Below are positions 1 through 11,847 of a stretch of DNA of 64,000 bases, one piece after another. The notes under the pieces were generated by a model. That model was not told the DNA's origin and did no database searches. It worked only from the letters and a program-made list of their open reading frames with translations. A program made the translations under genes and the position numbers. The stretch covers positions 12,023,579 to 12,087,578 of the forward strand of contig OX463816.1 of NCBI GenBank assembly GCA_949825045.1. The letters are read 5' to 3'. Each line of letters begins with the position of its first letter. The first letter of the stretch is position 1. Origin of the DNA: Argyresthia goedartella. Lineage: Eukaryota > Arthropoda > Insecta > Lepidoptera > Argyresthiidae.

Positions 1-159
1 GTATTCTAAGAATATAATTTAATATCTACAGAAAAGCTATATATTTTCATTTGATTTGGGTTGATTGAGTATTGCTGGACCTTATTTTACTTGAAGATCT
101 ATTTTTATATTATGATGTTTTAGTTTCTTAAATCATTATAGCCTAATAGTTTTATTGCG

Positions 160-302
160 CACTAGGACTCTCCTGTTGCACAACCTTTCCGGTCCTGCCT
201 AGGTTTGCTGGTAGAAATCTCTCTATAGACATAAGCTCGGCTTTGCTCATATTTTTTTTGTTATCTTACCATTAAGATTTCTATGCAATAAACAATATGA
301 AT
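160..302 (+). repeat. Dispersed repeat, tail copy 1
   Basis: This stretch matches, with many substitutions, the segments at 3633-3785 and (reverse strand) 7010-7090 plus 6388-6466. Shared landmarks in order are a CCTGCTCA/CTCCTGTTGCA-like start, an 'AACCTTTCC' block, 'GGTTTGCTGG', 'ATAAGCTCG' and a terminal 'TGCAATAAA'. The polyadenylation-like end suggests the 3' part of a retroposed element. No coding part is visible, so the family is unassigned. Confidence 0.6.
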
Positions 303-2484
303 ATCAAAAATCTATATCTATATTATTCCCAAAGTTTGGCTTATGAATTTTAAAAATGACAAAGATATATCATCAAGAATGATACATATCGATGATACAT
401 TTTATGCAAGATGAGATTTTACTATCTCAACTTGAAACTTGTCAGTAAGACTACACTGAAAAGGTAATAAATCTCCTGTTTATTTTAAACCAGTAAACAT
501 TCGAGAGAAATGACATATCGGATTCAACTAAACGTATCTAAAACAAGAGCCAATCATTAAAACATCAAAGCGCATCTCCAAGACTCCGTATTAACTAATT
601 TAGTCAGCGATCCGAAGGATTAACGCCAGGAAACCTGACGACAGGATACGTCAATTTAAACTGGTCGAAGGCGAGGACAATGATGTCATAACTACCTCTC
701 ATTCTGTAGATTCTTCACCTCACCTTCCGTTTCCAGAACCCAAGCGACAGTCCCAACCAAACTCCATCCATCGTTGCGTCTTATAGACGAAGCCTTTAGT
801 AAAGCTTAACTAAAGCAGGATTGTATATCGAGCTCAGTGTTAGGCGTGAACGTAATAGTGGTGTAGTGAAGTGGCAGGACGTGCACAGTAACAAAGGAAT
901 ATCTCTAAACAGGCCATTAATAAGGAGTCGGTCGCGAGTGTTGGAGTGACTTCCGCCGGATTCCGGGAAGAGTGGCACGGGACAGGAATAGCGACGCAGG
1001 ACACCTTCAGCCACGCAGACGATCACTGCAAGCGAGGCCATCAGTCGGCTGCGACTTGCATGTCTATTGAAAGACAATATCAGAAGGTATAAGAGAAAGA
1101 GGGAGGGGGGATTAGGAGTTTAGAAGTGGTTTGGAACATACTCTAAATAATTTCACAAAGGATGATAGAAGCGATTTTACTCCAAAGCATTGAACCATCG
1201 CCTGTAAATGAAAATAAAACGATACTCTGATCCCGATTTTACGAATTTGTGCAAACTTTGCATGGGAATCGAAAAATTACAAACAGACATTTCATTACGT
1301 CGTAAATGCATAACGCGACCGAGTGCTAGTCTTGTCTAGACAGTTTCAAAATCTGGAATGCATTCAACATGCTTTTAGATCGATTATGACCACTTCCCAT
1401 TTAACATCAATGTAAGTATGCATGAACTGGCTAGTTCTATAAAACAATTTGGAGTCCTCTCGTGGATTCTTGGACACATTACAACGCATATATTACCCCC
1501 AAGGCTCTGGGAAAGTTTATCTCCAGGACGATTTTAAGTGTTTACCATTTATAAAATGTGTTATGAAAGGGACTTCTCATAAAGACATTTATAATATTAA
1601 AGTGTCTCCGAGCGTAGCGCGGCGGATCAAAAAACATTCCTATCATTATTATATTACTATGGAGGGTTTTTCAGAAACACACCTCTATTGTACGGCGTAA
1701 GGATTGAATCGCCCGAAGGTGGCAATCGGACATGTTTACTCATATTGGGCCGTCACGTTTCACAAAACGAGACAAATATATATTCGAAGCTGGGGGAGAA
1801 AGGGACGACGGAGGTGTGGACCACCTTGTTAGCCGTAATCGGTTTATGTAGCTTGTTAAAAATTAACTTATTATAATTTATAAATGGAGCTTAGCTGGGT
1901 CGGGTGGAGGAAAAGTGAGGAGTAGGTTTCTGCCGCGCCAAATGTGGACCGTTCGTTCTGCATAACACTCTCATTGCTCGAGTTCTTACAATAAAAAATG
2001 TATTGATATGATTCACCCAGTTGAAAGCTCAAAAAGAAAAAGAAAAAACTGACTTCCAGCCCCATTTGATCCTCGCCGGTCGGAATGCGAGTGTCGTCTA
2101 GATTTACGAAAATGATGCTATGAAATCTTCTTCTGAAAGCCAAGTCCGATACTTATTGCGTTCATTGGTTACTTAGAGTTCATTGGTTAAAAAAATATAT
2201 TTTTAAATCGGTTCATATAAGTAATACCGTTTCGACTTCGAGGTAGCAAACATAAAAAAATGCAACTGAATTGAGAACCCCTTTTTTGAAGTCAGTTAAA
2301 ATAAAATTTTCTTTCACCAAACTCCTGAATCACACCATCGAACCAGAATTTGATCAGCAGGATTTTGGTGAAACGATGTTTGGTATATGTAGTAGATAAA
2401 TACAGATTTTATCTTGATTTCGGATTCACATTGTTGTACTTGATATACGGCCTACGATTCAGTCCAGTTTAGGTGATTTCTCGC
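303..2484. other. No supported gene
   Basis: This is AT-rich sequence with only short open frames, for example 93 codons on the minus strand at 796-1077. None has a recognisable domain, codon bias or convincing splice borders. I see no tandem or inverted structure long enough to report. Confidence 0.5.
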
Positions 2485-2615
2485 TTCGCTCCCCGGTGGC
2501 AAGCCCGGCAGCCGCGCGGGGGGGTCGCCGACAAAGCCCCCGCGGGGGGCGGGGCCGGCCGGCACTTCCACATCCGCGTGCGTGCGCTAGCGCATACCGC
2601 GCGGTTCAAGGTGGC
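2485..2615. other. Short CpG-rich island
   Basis: About 130 bp of very GC- and CpG-rich sequence with runs of G and C sit abruptly in AT-rich surroundings. It could be a promoter or first exon of an unseen gene, or part of an inserted element. I see no start codon with a convincing frame and no splice pair that decides between these. Confidence 0.35.
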
Positions 2616-2756
2616 AGTATACCTACATATAAATGTGACATTGTGATGTCCATTCCGACATGCATTCTAAATTCCACTCTAAAAACCTACCCCTCAGGGT
2701 AGGTAGAAAGTCAGGGTCATGGTTTCAAGCTGGCAAATAGTGAGTTTTTTCTACAT

Positions 2757-2798
2757 GAAGAAGAGAATAAAAAGCTTAAGCTTTTTATTCTCTTCTTC
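2757..2798. repeat. Perfect 42-bp palindrome
   Basis: Both strands read identically over 42 bp around a centre at 2777/2778; the core is AAAAAGCTTAAGCTTTTT. There is no spacer, so it could extrude as a cruciform or fold into a 21-bp hairpin. It lies 2 bp from a second, unrelated perfect palindrome. Confidence 0.9.
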
Positions 2799-2800
2799 TA

Positions 2801-2848
2801 TTCGCCATTTCAGATTACGCCATTAATGGCGTAATCTGAAATGGCGAA
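2801..2848. repeat. Perfect 48-bp palindrome
   Basis: A perfect palindrome with 24-bp arms is centred at 2824/2825 with core GCCATTAATGGC. Only the bases at 2799-2800 separate it from the 42-bp palindrome. The two differ in sequence, so this is not one palindrome counted twice. Confidence 0.9.
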
Positions 2849-3057
2849 AATGGGAATTGTGAATGGGAATGTTACCCTTTGATGAAGCTTCAATTTTACA
2901 TAGATAAGTAAAAGTCCATAAATTCCGCGCTCTTGTGATGCCTGTCCACTAGCAAAGGTTGGTGGTCATCTCTCCATTTAGTCCAGTCATTTTATCCGAA
3001 AAAAAGGCAAATAAAAGATGTTTGTTCTGGCCAATCACATTGCATTGTTTACCTTTA

Positions 3058-3087
3058 AACTCTAGAGTTGACAATCTAGATTGTCAA
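3058..3087. repeat. Overlapping 12-bp and 20-bp perfect palindromes
   Basis: AACTCTAGAGTT at 3058-3069 is a perfect palindrome. The 20 bp at 3068-3087, centred on TCTAGA, are another. The group is further bracketed by AAACTC on the left and GAGTTT on the right. Confidence 0.8.
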
Positions 3088-3214
3088 TGCGAGTTTAGAA
3101 ACAACTGCTTATTGATATATAATAATAATAATATTATTACAAATCACAATGTCAATAATTGACTTGAACTATAAAAAAATATGTTTGGTAGGTATCTTCA
3201 AAGTTATCGCATAT

Positions 3215-3242
3215 CTAATAACATCGAATTCGATGTTATTAG
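3215..3242. repeat. Perfect 28-bp palindrome
   Basis: The 28 bp centred on GAATTC (core ACATCGAATTCGATGT) are self-complementary without a spacer. It is the fourth substantial perfect palindrome within about 490 bp. Confidence 0.9.
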
Positions 3243-3632
3243 GAAGCAATCATAACATTTTCACAGAAAATAAATGTGTTCTCACAAAATAGTTTATATT
3301 TAAGCTGGTCGTGATTTGCGGTTTTGTATGCATTACAGAGGGTTTATGATAAGTGTGTAGATAAAGAATCTTAAAATGTGATTAGCTCTGTGACCGCTGC
3401 CATTATTATGAGTTTTTTTTATGTTATGAACTCTCTCACACTCTACTGTACTGCTATTTACTGTAAATAAATCAAATAAGAGTAACGTAAAAGCAGCACA
3501 GCCACTATTACAAACTCACGTTCGTGTCTCGTCCTAACTTCATATGGTTGAAGTAATGTATCCATAAGATTGATTTATTTTATTTATTAATGCATGTAAA
3601 TATTCGTTTATTTCATTATATTGTTGAACGAA

Positions 3633-3785
3633 TAGGTCTACCCCTGCTCAGTAAACAACCTTTCCCATCTTAACCTGGTTTGCTGGAAGAGATAACTTAT
3701 CAGAGATAAGCTCGCCTTTGTACACTACTTTCATGTAACTCTTGCTTTTTTGTATGATTTGCGTGCAATAAAGAAATTATGAATT
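3633..3785 (+). repeat. Dispersed repeat, tail copy 2 (least interrupted)
   Basis: This is the most complete uninterrupted copy in the window of the repeat also seen at 160-302 and, split, at 6388-7090. It runs from 'GGTCTACCCCTGCTCAG' through 'TTTGCTGGAAGAGATAAC' to a terminal 'GTGCAATAAAG'. The terminal AATAAA suggests a retroposed 3' end. Confidence 0.7.
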
Positions 3786-6387
3786 AGGAACTATAGGCAC
3801 CTGCCTGCGGTGTTTTCTGATCAAAGACCCACAAATCAACACAGAGTCGGCCCAAACCACTAGTTATGATGAGGACTAGACTGGGTGGGGTCAAGCTATG
3901 ACCGCGTAGGTTCGCGTTTTGGCCGCGCCGCGCACCCACGTACCGACGGCATAGGCATTGTCTACCCACGTGTGGTGCCCCACAGACATGATGAGACGAT
4001 GTGGAGACGTGATATCATAACATCTTTGATGGGAGACGGCTGATGACTTTAATAAGTCAACGCCACCGTTTTCTATATAAGAGTTTATAATAAGCTCTAC
4101 TTTGAATGGAACAAACAACCACATCTTTAAGAATTTTAACATACGGGGTGGCAGGAGCACAGTTTTAGCCAGTAATTCAAACATATTGCGTGATAGGAGG
4201 CTAGTCCGTCGCCGCAGCTTTGGTGTATGGTGAATTACGATAAAAGAGAAATCTTCTAAATCGGAAGCAGCACTAAAATAATATTACTAAAGATGAATTG
4301 GTATGTAAAAGCTAAGAATGGTTGAAAGCGTATAATCTGTGGGAATCATTGTATGGCATAACCGCATAATCCTCAAGATGTCATCGGATTAGGTCCACGG
4401 GCCCACACCGCGGCAATTCAGCGATAAATTCCATAAGAATCCATTATTCCCGCGCGAAAGCAACAAAGACATCTATTTCTGTAGCGCGACTAATGTAGGG
4501 TAAACACTACTTTTAGCGGTCACTAACAATTGGTTGTGTCCGGTTCAAGGCGGTCGGCGTCCATTGCGGCTGTTACCGTCTTCTTGGTAAACGGGGGATT
4601 AGAATACAACTTGTGTGGCGGAAGGAAGTTAAAATCTACACCATTCTTTGACGAACACCGGGAGAGAATATAGGGAACGGCAACGGAAACGAAAGAACCA
4701 CAGCGCGAATTCCACATGTAGTTGTTCAAAATTTAAAATTCAAAATTCAAAAAGAGTTTATTTCCATAAGAAACACATAGCTTACATTTGGAGATTGTCA
4801 AATCTTAAACTAACACATATAAGGTATAGGGAAATATAGAACTCAATTTGAATTCTGTCACCTCAATGTTTTAGATGCTGGAGGCAAAGAAGCGACTATC
4901 AACCTCCAGCTTTATACGTCATTTTTACAGAATGGTAACGTTCTCCAGGATAAAATAGACGTAGCGCCATACGACATTGTCGAGTAATATATCGCTCGCA
5001 ATAAGAGCTAATAAAAGATGTTCTTACTATGCTTGATTTAGAACAAAGGCTCGGTGTAAAATCAAGCAATAAAGAAGCATGCTGCAGGAGACTCGGCGTG
5101 GGCGTGAGAAAGCTGTGAGGGCGGCGCGCGCAGCTCTAATGTACAGCTCAAACACGCACGCGAGAACAATACCGAAGCCTTTTTATGTCCATATGTTTGT
5201 TATATATTTTTGATGTGTTTAGCGTCTGAGAGAGTCGCTTGTTATTTTTCTAATATGTCCGAGTAACGGCTCGTGAGACGGTGCTTTTTCATGTGGGGTG
5301 TAGCCTGTACTGCCAGAGTTAGACGAGCTGGTACCTTGTCAAAATCATTTGAGGCTGTATTTTTATAAACGTCGTGTCTTTCCTATTATCCGTGTTAATG
5401 AATTAAAGAAATATACAAGAAATAATAATTTTAAAATAAACATTCGCAATCCTTGACATAAAAAATATGGATAAGTTGAAGAAGTTAAAGAGGTTTTCTA
5501 AAATAATGATAACAGTACTTACGTGCTGCGCCTTGGGAAATTACTATTTCCAATTATTCAATCTAGAAAATCTTTCCACTATGAAAGTCGGTATATTTTC
5601 ACAAGAATCAACAATTCCGCAGTATCTTAACACGGTTTAAGGCATATTTCCCCAATACGAAGAATTCCTCCAACTTTGCTAGATTGTATTGCCCTATGCA
5701 TGCCCTGGCCACGTATCTGAGACAGGGTTCCATCTCGTCCTTTCATGTCACGTCCGTCTGATGCGCGGGCGCCGCGGCTCCCAGCACCAAGATCCTTATC
5801 TCAATCCCACCGCCACTCACGTCGGTGACTAATTGCACTGTTGCTCACGCGCCATGAAATTATCCCATTTAAAGACATACATTACAAAACAATCACCTAG
5901 AACCCTGATTAATTCGCCGAGATTGCCACTTTCTTAATTTAATTAATTTACGTTAGGAATTGACTGTGTTCTTAGTCTTCCGATATGCTTATTCGTGAGG
6001 TATGAGCTGGTTCAGAGCAAATTGCACAAAATAATAATAACAGAAATCCGGAGTGTTTCGGGTCATAATAACTTCAAACGATCCAGTAGTTTGGATTTTA
6101 AATCTAGATAACTGGAAATATTATGTCATCCATGTAAACGAAATTGCATGTAACCTTCCTGTGACTTTTCAAGCGGGTTTACGGTCTTTGGCATGGGATT
6201 TACTCTGGCCATAAGTGCCTTATATTCGCTTAAGCAGTGTGACATTGATTCTCAGAAGACAGTTTTCGGAGTTAAGATTTGAAGTTTTCAACATGATATA
6301 ACTCCGATCAGCCCACTGTTTTTAATCAATGTCATAACAATTACTTTCCCCATAAATTAGTCAAACAAAATCGGTGTCCTTTTTATT
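3786..6387. other. No supported gene
   Basis: Only short open frames with no recognised product are present. A GC-rich patch near 5090-5170 and an A/T-rich tract near 5400-5470 are the only compositional features. I found no repeat copy shared with the rest of the window. Confidence 0.45.
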
Positions 6388-6466
6388 TCATAATTTCTTT
6401 ATTGCACACAAATAATATATAAGTAACAAGACTTACATAAAAATAGTGTACAACGGCGAGCTTATT
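6388..6466 (-). repeat. Dispersed repeat copy 3, distal half (split by insertion)
   Basis: This reverse-strand match covers the last ~80 bp of the repeat at 3633-3785, from 'ATAAGCTCGCC' to 'GTGCAATAAAGAAATTATGA'. The missing first half resumes at about 7010. The repeat was therefore split by the 6467-7009 insertion. Confidence 0.7.
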
Positions 6467-7009
6467 ATCACGCTTTTATTAGCTTCACCTGTATGTTTGT
6501 TTGTTTGTATGTAACCGACTCCTTTGGACTCGATTTTGACCCACTTTAAACGGAATGATTCAATTCATTTTAATAATTTCATAAGTTTATCTCATTATCC
6601 TGATTAGGATCGCCAGGATTAATTCATTTCTCGTATTTGGGGGATTGACAAAACAGTCTACTTACTTTCCGGCTCGCGCACTCGAACTAAAAAATGAAAA
6701 ATAAATATAGTTTAAAAAAAGCTAAAAACACGCTTTTAAAGCACTTCGAACTAAAAAGTTAAAAATAATTTTTAATATAACCTTAAAATAATAATGAATA
6801 AAAATACTATTATTATTGTGAAAAAAAAAGCGTCGGGCGCTTTGTTCCATATCTTTCGTATATCGAGCGCCCGACGCTTTTTGTTTCACAATAATAATAG
6901 TATTTTTTATTCATTATTGTTTTAAGGTTATATTAAAAAAAAAACTTTTTAGTTCGAAGTGCTTTAAAAGCGTGTTTTTTTGGCTTTTATAAACTATATT
7001 TTTAATAAG
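6467..7009. mobile_element. Insertion carrying a ~300-bp foldback
   Basis: About 540 bp interrupt the reverse-strand repeat. Reading from 6704, the arm 6704-6841 is almost the exact reverse complement of 6866-7001, with a 24-nt loop at 6842-6865. The innermost stem is GCGTCGGGCGCT paired with AGCGCCCGACGC. The left part (6467-6703) lies outside the foldback and contains TGTTTGTTTGTTTGTATG. No transposase is present, so this is a non-autonomous foldback or MITE-type element. Exact borders and target-site duplication are uncertain. Confidence 0.65.
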
Positions 7010-7090
7010 AGATCTCTTCCAGCAAACCAAATTTGGATGGGAAAGGTCGATTGCTGAGCAGGGGTAGACCATGTGTAGAACAATATAATT
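7010..7090 (-). repeat. Dispersed repeat copy 3, proximal half
   Basis: This reverse-strand match covers the first ~80 bp of the repeat at 3633-3785, including 'CTCTTCCAGCAAACCA' and 'CTGAGCAGGGGTAGACC'. It continues the half at 6388-6466 across the foldback insertion. Confidence 0.7.
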
Positions 7091-10000
7091 TACCTAGTAC
7101 ATATCTAAATCACTAATATATGGTTAGATATATAATATGTCTACATAACTAATATAAAACATTATGAACTTATTGTAGGATTTATTTAGGACTTATTGTA
7201 GGAGAGTACCAGGTTTTATACATTTTTGCTCATACTCCTTTGATTCAATTCTCTGATATTAGAAACGACGATTTTATGATAACAGGTACTTCCGTATAGG
7301 GTCACGATCGATCGACGACTGTAGCCCAAGGAAAAACTATACGGATAATGAGCCCACAAACATTCTGATTATAATAAGAGTCGATTTGTTAATCTAAAGA
7401 GTCAAGCAACCGTGACAAATAACAGGCCTTGAAGCTTTCCGTACTTTGTCTATTTCTAAAAGTCATCATCCCTTCCTTGTGCATTTTCTTATGGGATCGA
7501 TTCCTGTCAGTGCTTCTTTTAATTGGTGGCCCTTACTAAACGCCCAGTTAATAGCCGACCGACTGAAGACAGCGGCTGTTATTAGATGGACGTCAAAGCA
7601 TACTTGTCCAACATTAGAGGCGTTTACCCTGGTGTTCTATTCACATGCCTATGGTAATGCTAATTTGTCCCTGTGAGCTGACCATTTCCACTCGTGCATG
7701 CCTCATACGATATCAGCCTGTTATTTCTAGGTTTATGCACTCTTCTTATCAACAATCAATCTTGATTGATCCGACTAAATTGCTCATGGAACTGGGGTAT
7801 TATATCCATGGGAATAATATTCAAAATCGATCGGATGAGAATGTAAAGTCGGGGGTTGCCGACGTACAGCGTCCAGCGATCGCCCGGGGCCGCATGACGA
7901 ATCCAATTATACCAGCCACTAACGAATGCTGTCGGACGTACACTATTTATGTTTCCTCGCAGTCGCACTGTAAATATTTAGTCCGAAAGGCGTCTGGAAT
8001 TGCCCTTGTCTTATCTCTTCATCTGTTTAAACGATTTCACGGACTACCCTCGTCTCGACGCGTGCCGACGCGACGACAACATACACGACGCAGACCTGTC
8101 GCCACCGATAGCTAAGTGCCAACAAATTGGAAAGGAACATAAACGGTAGTACCGCGACCATAGTAAAGTGTCCGTAAAAGTGCTAGACTTGAATGACGGG
8201 ACTGTATCATAATAAGTGGTGCAGTAAATCAACGCTGGACGCTGTTTGTCGGCTCTAGTCGCGTGCGCCGCCGCGCGTAGGCATCGACAGGTGATGTTGC
8301 GATTATCTGCTAATTTATACCCACCGCTCAACTTCTGTTCTCTCATATTATATTATTCATTTCGACACAGCACAAACGAGCCAGCTAAATTTAGAGAGCG
8401 GCATTCCAGGCAGGCGCCTTGTAACTGTTGGATTATTTGCCTCTTTTGCGATTCGTTATTTAAATGGCCCAAGTCCGAGAGTCCGAAGGCGGGGGTTGTA
8501 AAGGCGAGGAGCTATCGAGATCACGGTTTATCGTTGCTGCCGTGATGTCACCGGCGTGCCATCATAACTCGACCCGATTTGGAATCTTTACGATCGACAC
8601 CTCCACAACAGCTCTGCACAACAGTTCATTCACCGGCGCACCAATGTTAATGTCACTGTCAACATGGATTCCTTATTTGTAATAGACAAATATGGCTTCG
8701 CTATACCTATTTGATACGATAGAAGGTGGAGTCACCTCTGAGGTCAGAGTCCGAATAACCAACTGTAAACGCCGGAAAAACTAAAGTAGTCCTTGAGGGA
8801 CGACACGGACGATCAACGATATAGGAAGCCTCTGGGTTTCCCAAAAGGACGTGACCCTCCATTACTGCGACAAACATGGATACAAATGACATCTTCATTC
8901 AATCAATAGGCCTACTCATTTGAATATCTATTAGGTAAGTAGGAATCACACATACCTTAAATGGCCAACGTTTGCGGCTATGTCCCTAGTGCGTAGTATG
9001 TTGCCTAAATATACGTGATGAGACTCTAATATTTTTCTTTGCTACCCTTACCGAAATACTTATGTACGTTCATATCGCCCAACATTATGCGTCGTTCAGG
9101 ACATAGTACATACACTAGTCCATGATTCCCGAAATGAGTCAGTATACTAGGATATGATCAGAAATATCATTGACCCAGGCAGCCACCTGCGGTAAACAAC
9201 ATAATAACAGGCATTAAAGGCGTCATACCTGATCGGTTCTAACCCTTTCGTTTCTTTCTATTACTGTAAACAAATCAAGGAATGATAAGGCAGGTGCGTG
9301 TGAACTTGCCGCGCGTGAAATTGTTGTAAATTCGCTTCAGTGTGGTCTCGGGGTTTAAAATGTGTGACTCTTCTGACCTCGTGGATCGAGGTTCTACCCC
9401 CGATTCGCCACGGATCGGCGCGACCTCCTATCATCATCATTTGGCCCTCCCGGGAACTGAAACACGCTATTAACCCTTCAAAGAGTAGGGTACATGGTTG
9501 ACTCACACCGTTTTTGTCCAACACCTCCCGATATAATGCATTGTTAATGATTTTGTTGCGCTTGCGCTGTGACCGCTAGCCTGTTGACTCGGGGCTACTG
9601 ATATGATTATAATTTACGAAATACTCCGACTTTTTTGAATGTGGTATTTCAATTGGAATATGAAGAGCAATTTAGAGCGACATATTTTGGAGAATGTTTC
9701 CATTTAACTTTTACGTCCTTTTGTATGATAATGTTACATTGGTATGTTATATTTTCACGACGCTCTGTCTTGGTGAGAAAAAGTGCAATATTGCCGATTA
9801 AACATTCTAAACATATTTTGCCATTGTGATTGTTGCAAGACAATAGGAGATCTTAGAAATTAATGTCATGATCAATGCCATGCCATTTATTCCATGATGA
9901 CAATGGGAGTTTTTTAGGAAAGTCGTGGCTGTAATTCACAGTGTGCCGATTGGTTGGTTTTCCAAATATCGTGGTTTCAAATTTTTATAAAGAGAGGTCC

Positions 10001-11847
10001 CAGCACTCAACCTCTCTACGTTTTTATAAACGAGAGAAAAAAAGACGAAATGTGAATGTTTCATCAGGATTGGGATCAAAGCGGCCGTTCGGGTCCGAGG
10101 CGCCAAGATCGCAACGATACCGTCGCTAGAACAGTAATCCTCAATAAAATCTCAATTTAGATGGCACCGATACAGTGTGAATTACGGACGGAGCCCCGGC
10201 CCTGTTTGGACAGAACACGAAAACCTACTCGGCTATGGAATGCGCCCCGCCGTCGACGCCGCCGCGACCAATCATTGCGACCACCTGACCGAACCCTCGC
10301 GTGCACGAGCTGAAGGAAGGGTACCTCTATATACTATAGGGTTTCTTTGCTCTGCTCTTGAACCGTAAGAGTAGGTATAGATAAAGTTAAGAGGTAGCCC
10401 AGAGGCCGGATTAATGACGCCTTGACGCCTCAGCGACAGGCGGCACGCCTACGCGTATTTACCTTTTTCTCTTTTTGGACCCCCACCCACCCCACGGATA
10501 AGAAGGACATCGCAGTGGGCATTTAAAAATAAATTTGTCGGAAGTGATAAATGATGGATATAACTTTTATTATTTCAAATTAAATTAACGATCCGACCCG
10601 TCTACCTTTTCTCACATTAGAGGGATCTTATCTGGAATGATTGCTTCCATTACCGTTGAGAATGGACACGTTGTTCTGTGGACGTTTCCGAGATAAAGAA
10701 ATTATTCCGTAAAGAAATTAATTTTGATTGAGGTGTGTGTATTTATTTGATTAAGTACCTAATTGTTTTTGTTCCCATTGCAACACTCCAAGTAGATCGG
10801 ATGAGAGTGATTCTGATGCCATAGTGATAGGATTCTTCTGTCATTTTTAGAACTTAAACGTCCTGTAAGTTATACTACTTACTATTTAATTCCATTCAGT
10901 GCGGGTACATTCCAATCCGGTCATTACATTTGAACCTCAGCACTCCACATTTCACACCTTACATAATTTCTAACTTAGAAACAGAAGAAGACCTTTTGAA
11001 CCTACCCAGTGGCAATAAAAGGCTATAATTGAGCATCATCGGAGTTCACAATGACATATTAATACAAGCATATTGTTTGGCGTGTGGCTGATTCCCACAG
11101 AGGACTAATACATTTTCCATGTTCCAGTTAGCGCCCCATAAATTGATTAGGGCTCCGCGGCAAGACAGGGTCAAAAGGGTTTTTTATGCCTCGGAGCAGG
11201 TAATGACGTATACCGAGTCGGGCTTGACTCGCGGTGCGACGGAGAATTCAACCAATGAGGGGTCACAGAATACTCGATTGGATTCAAGTATAATTAAATG
11301 GCAAAGCTTGGGCGGACAGAAGCAGGGGGATTGGGCGGGCGGGCGGCGGAAGTCAGAGTCGGATTGCATGAAGATTATGCGATGTAAATTGATGTAATGT
11401 ACGTTGAATTGATGTAGTGGGGGCCCAAATAAATATTGAGGACAGAACATAGAAATAGAAGGCGTGTGAAGGCACGGAAGATCTCAACAAAACTACACGA
11501 ATAGTAAACTAATACCAACCAACCACATATACTGTAGTAGGGCGCAGTGAACTTATTCCAATTTGTTGAAGTGCTGCGACATTTCCATTCGATGATAAGC
11601 TTACTTGGAAATGAGGCTTTTATACTTACTTATTCATTCTAACAGCTTTACGATTAAATCGACGTAATGGAGTAAACTAATTTCCTGCAAGGAAATTGCT
11701 TTCCCGGACTCTGCGATTTCCCTAAAAGCCTTCAGTACCAAGTCACTGCTGAAACATTCATCATTCAAGCAAAATCTTTCATCACAATGGCGAATCATAT
11801 TTGTTATGAAAACAGCAAATGGAGTAGGTACTCCTATTGTGTGTGAC
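7091..11847. other. No supported gene
   Basis: There are several open frames, the longest 156 codons at 7645-8115 (+). None has a recognised domain, signal peptide or splice-consistent continuation, and overlapping frames on both strands look like chance. GC-rich patches near 8040-8290 and 10185-10330 are unexplained. I cannot exclude an exon of an unknown gene here. Confidence 0.4.

Noticed and set aside
796..1077. 93-codon minus-strand frame as the missing rhomboid exon
   Set aside because: It contains no transmembrane GxSxG motif, no MSxKR linker and no splice borders in phase with exon 3.
7645..8115. 156-codon plus-strand frame as a gene
   Set aside because: No recognisable domain or codon bias, and comparable frames overlap on the other strand; left as unassigned sequence.
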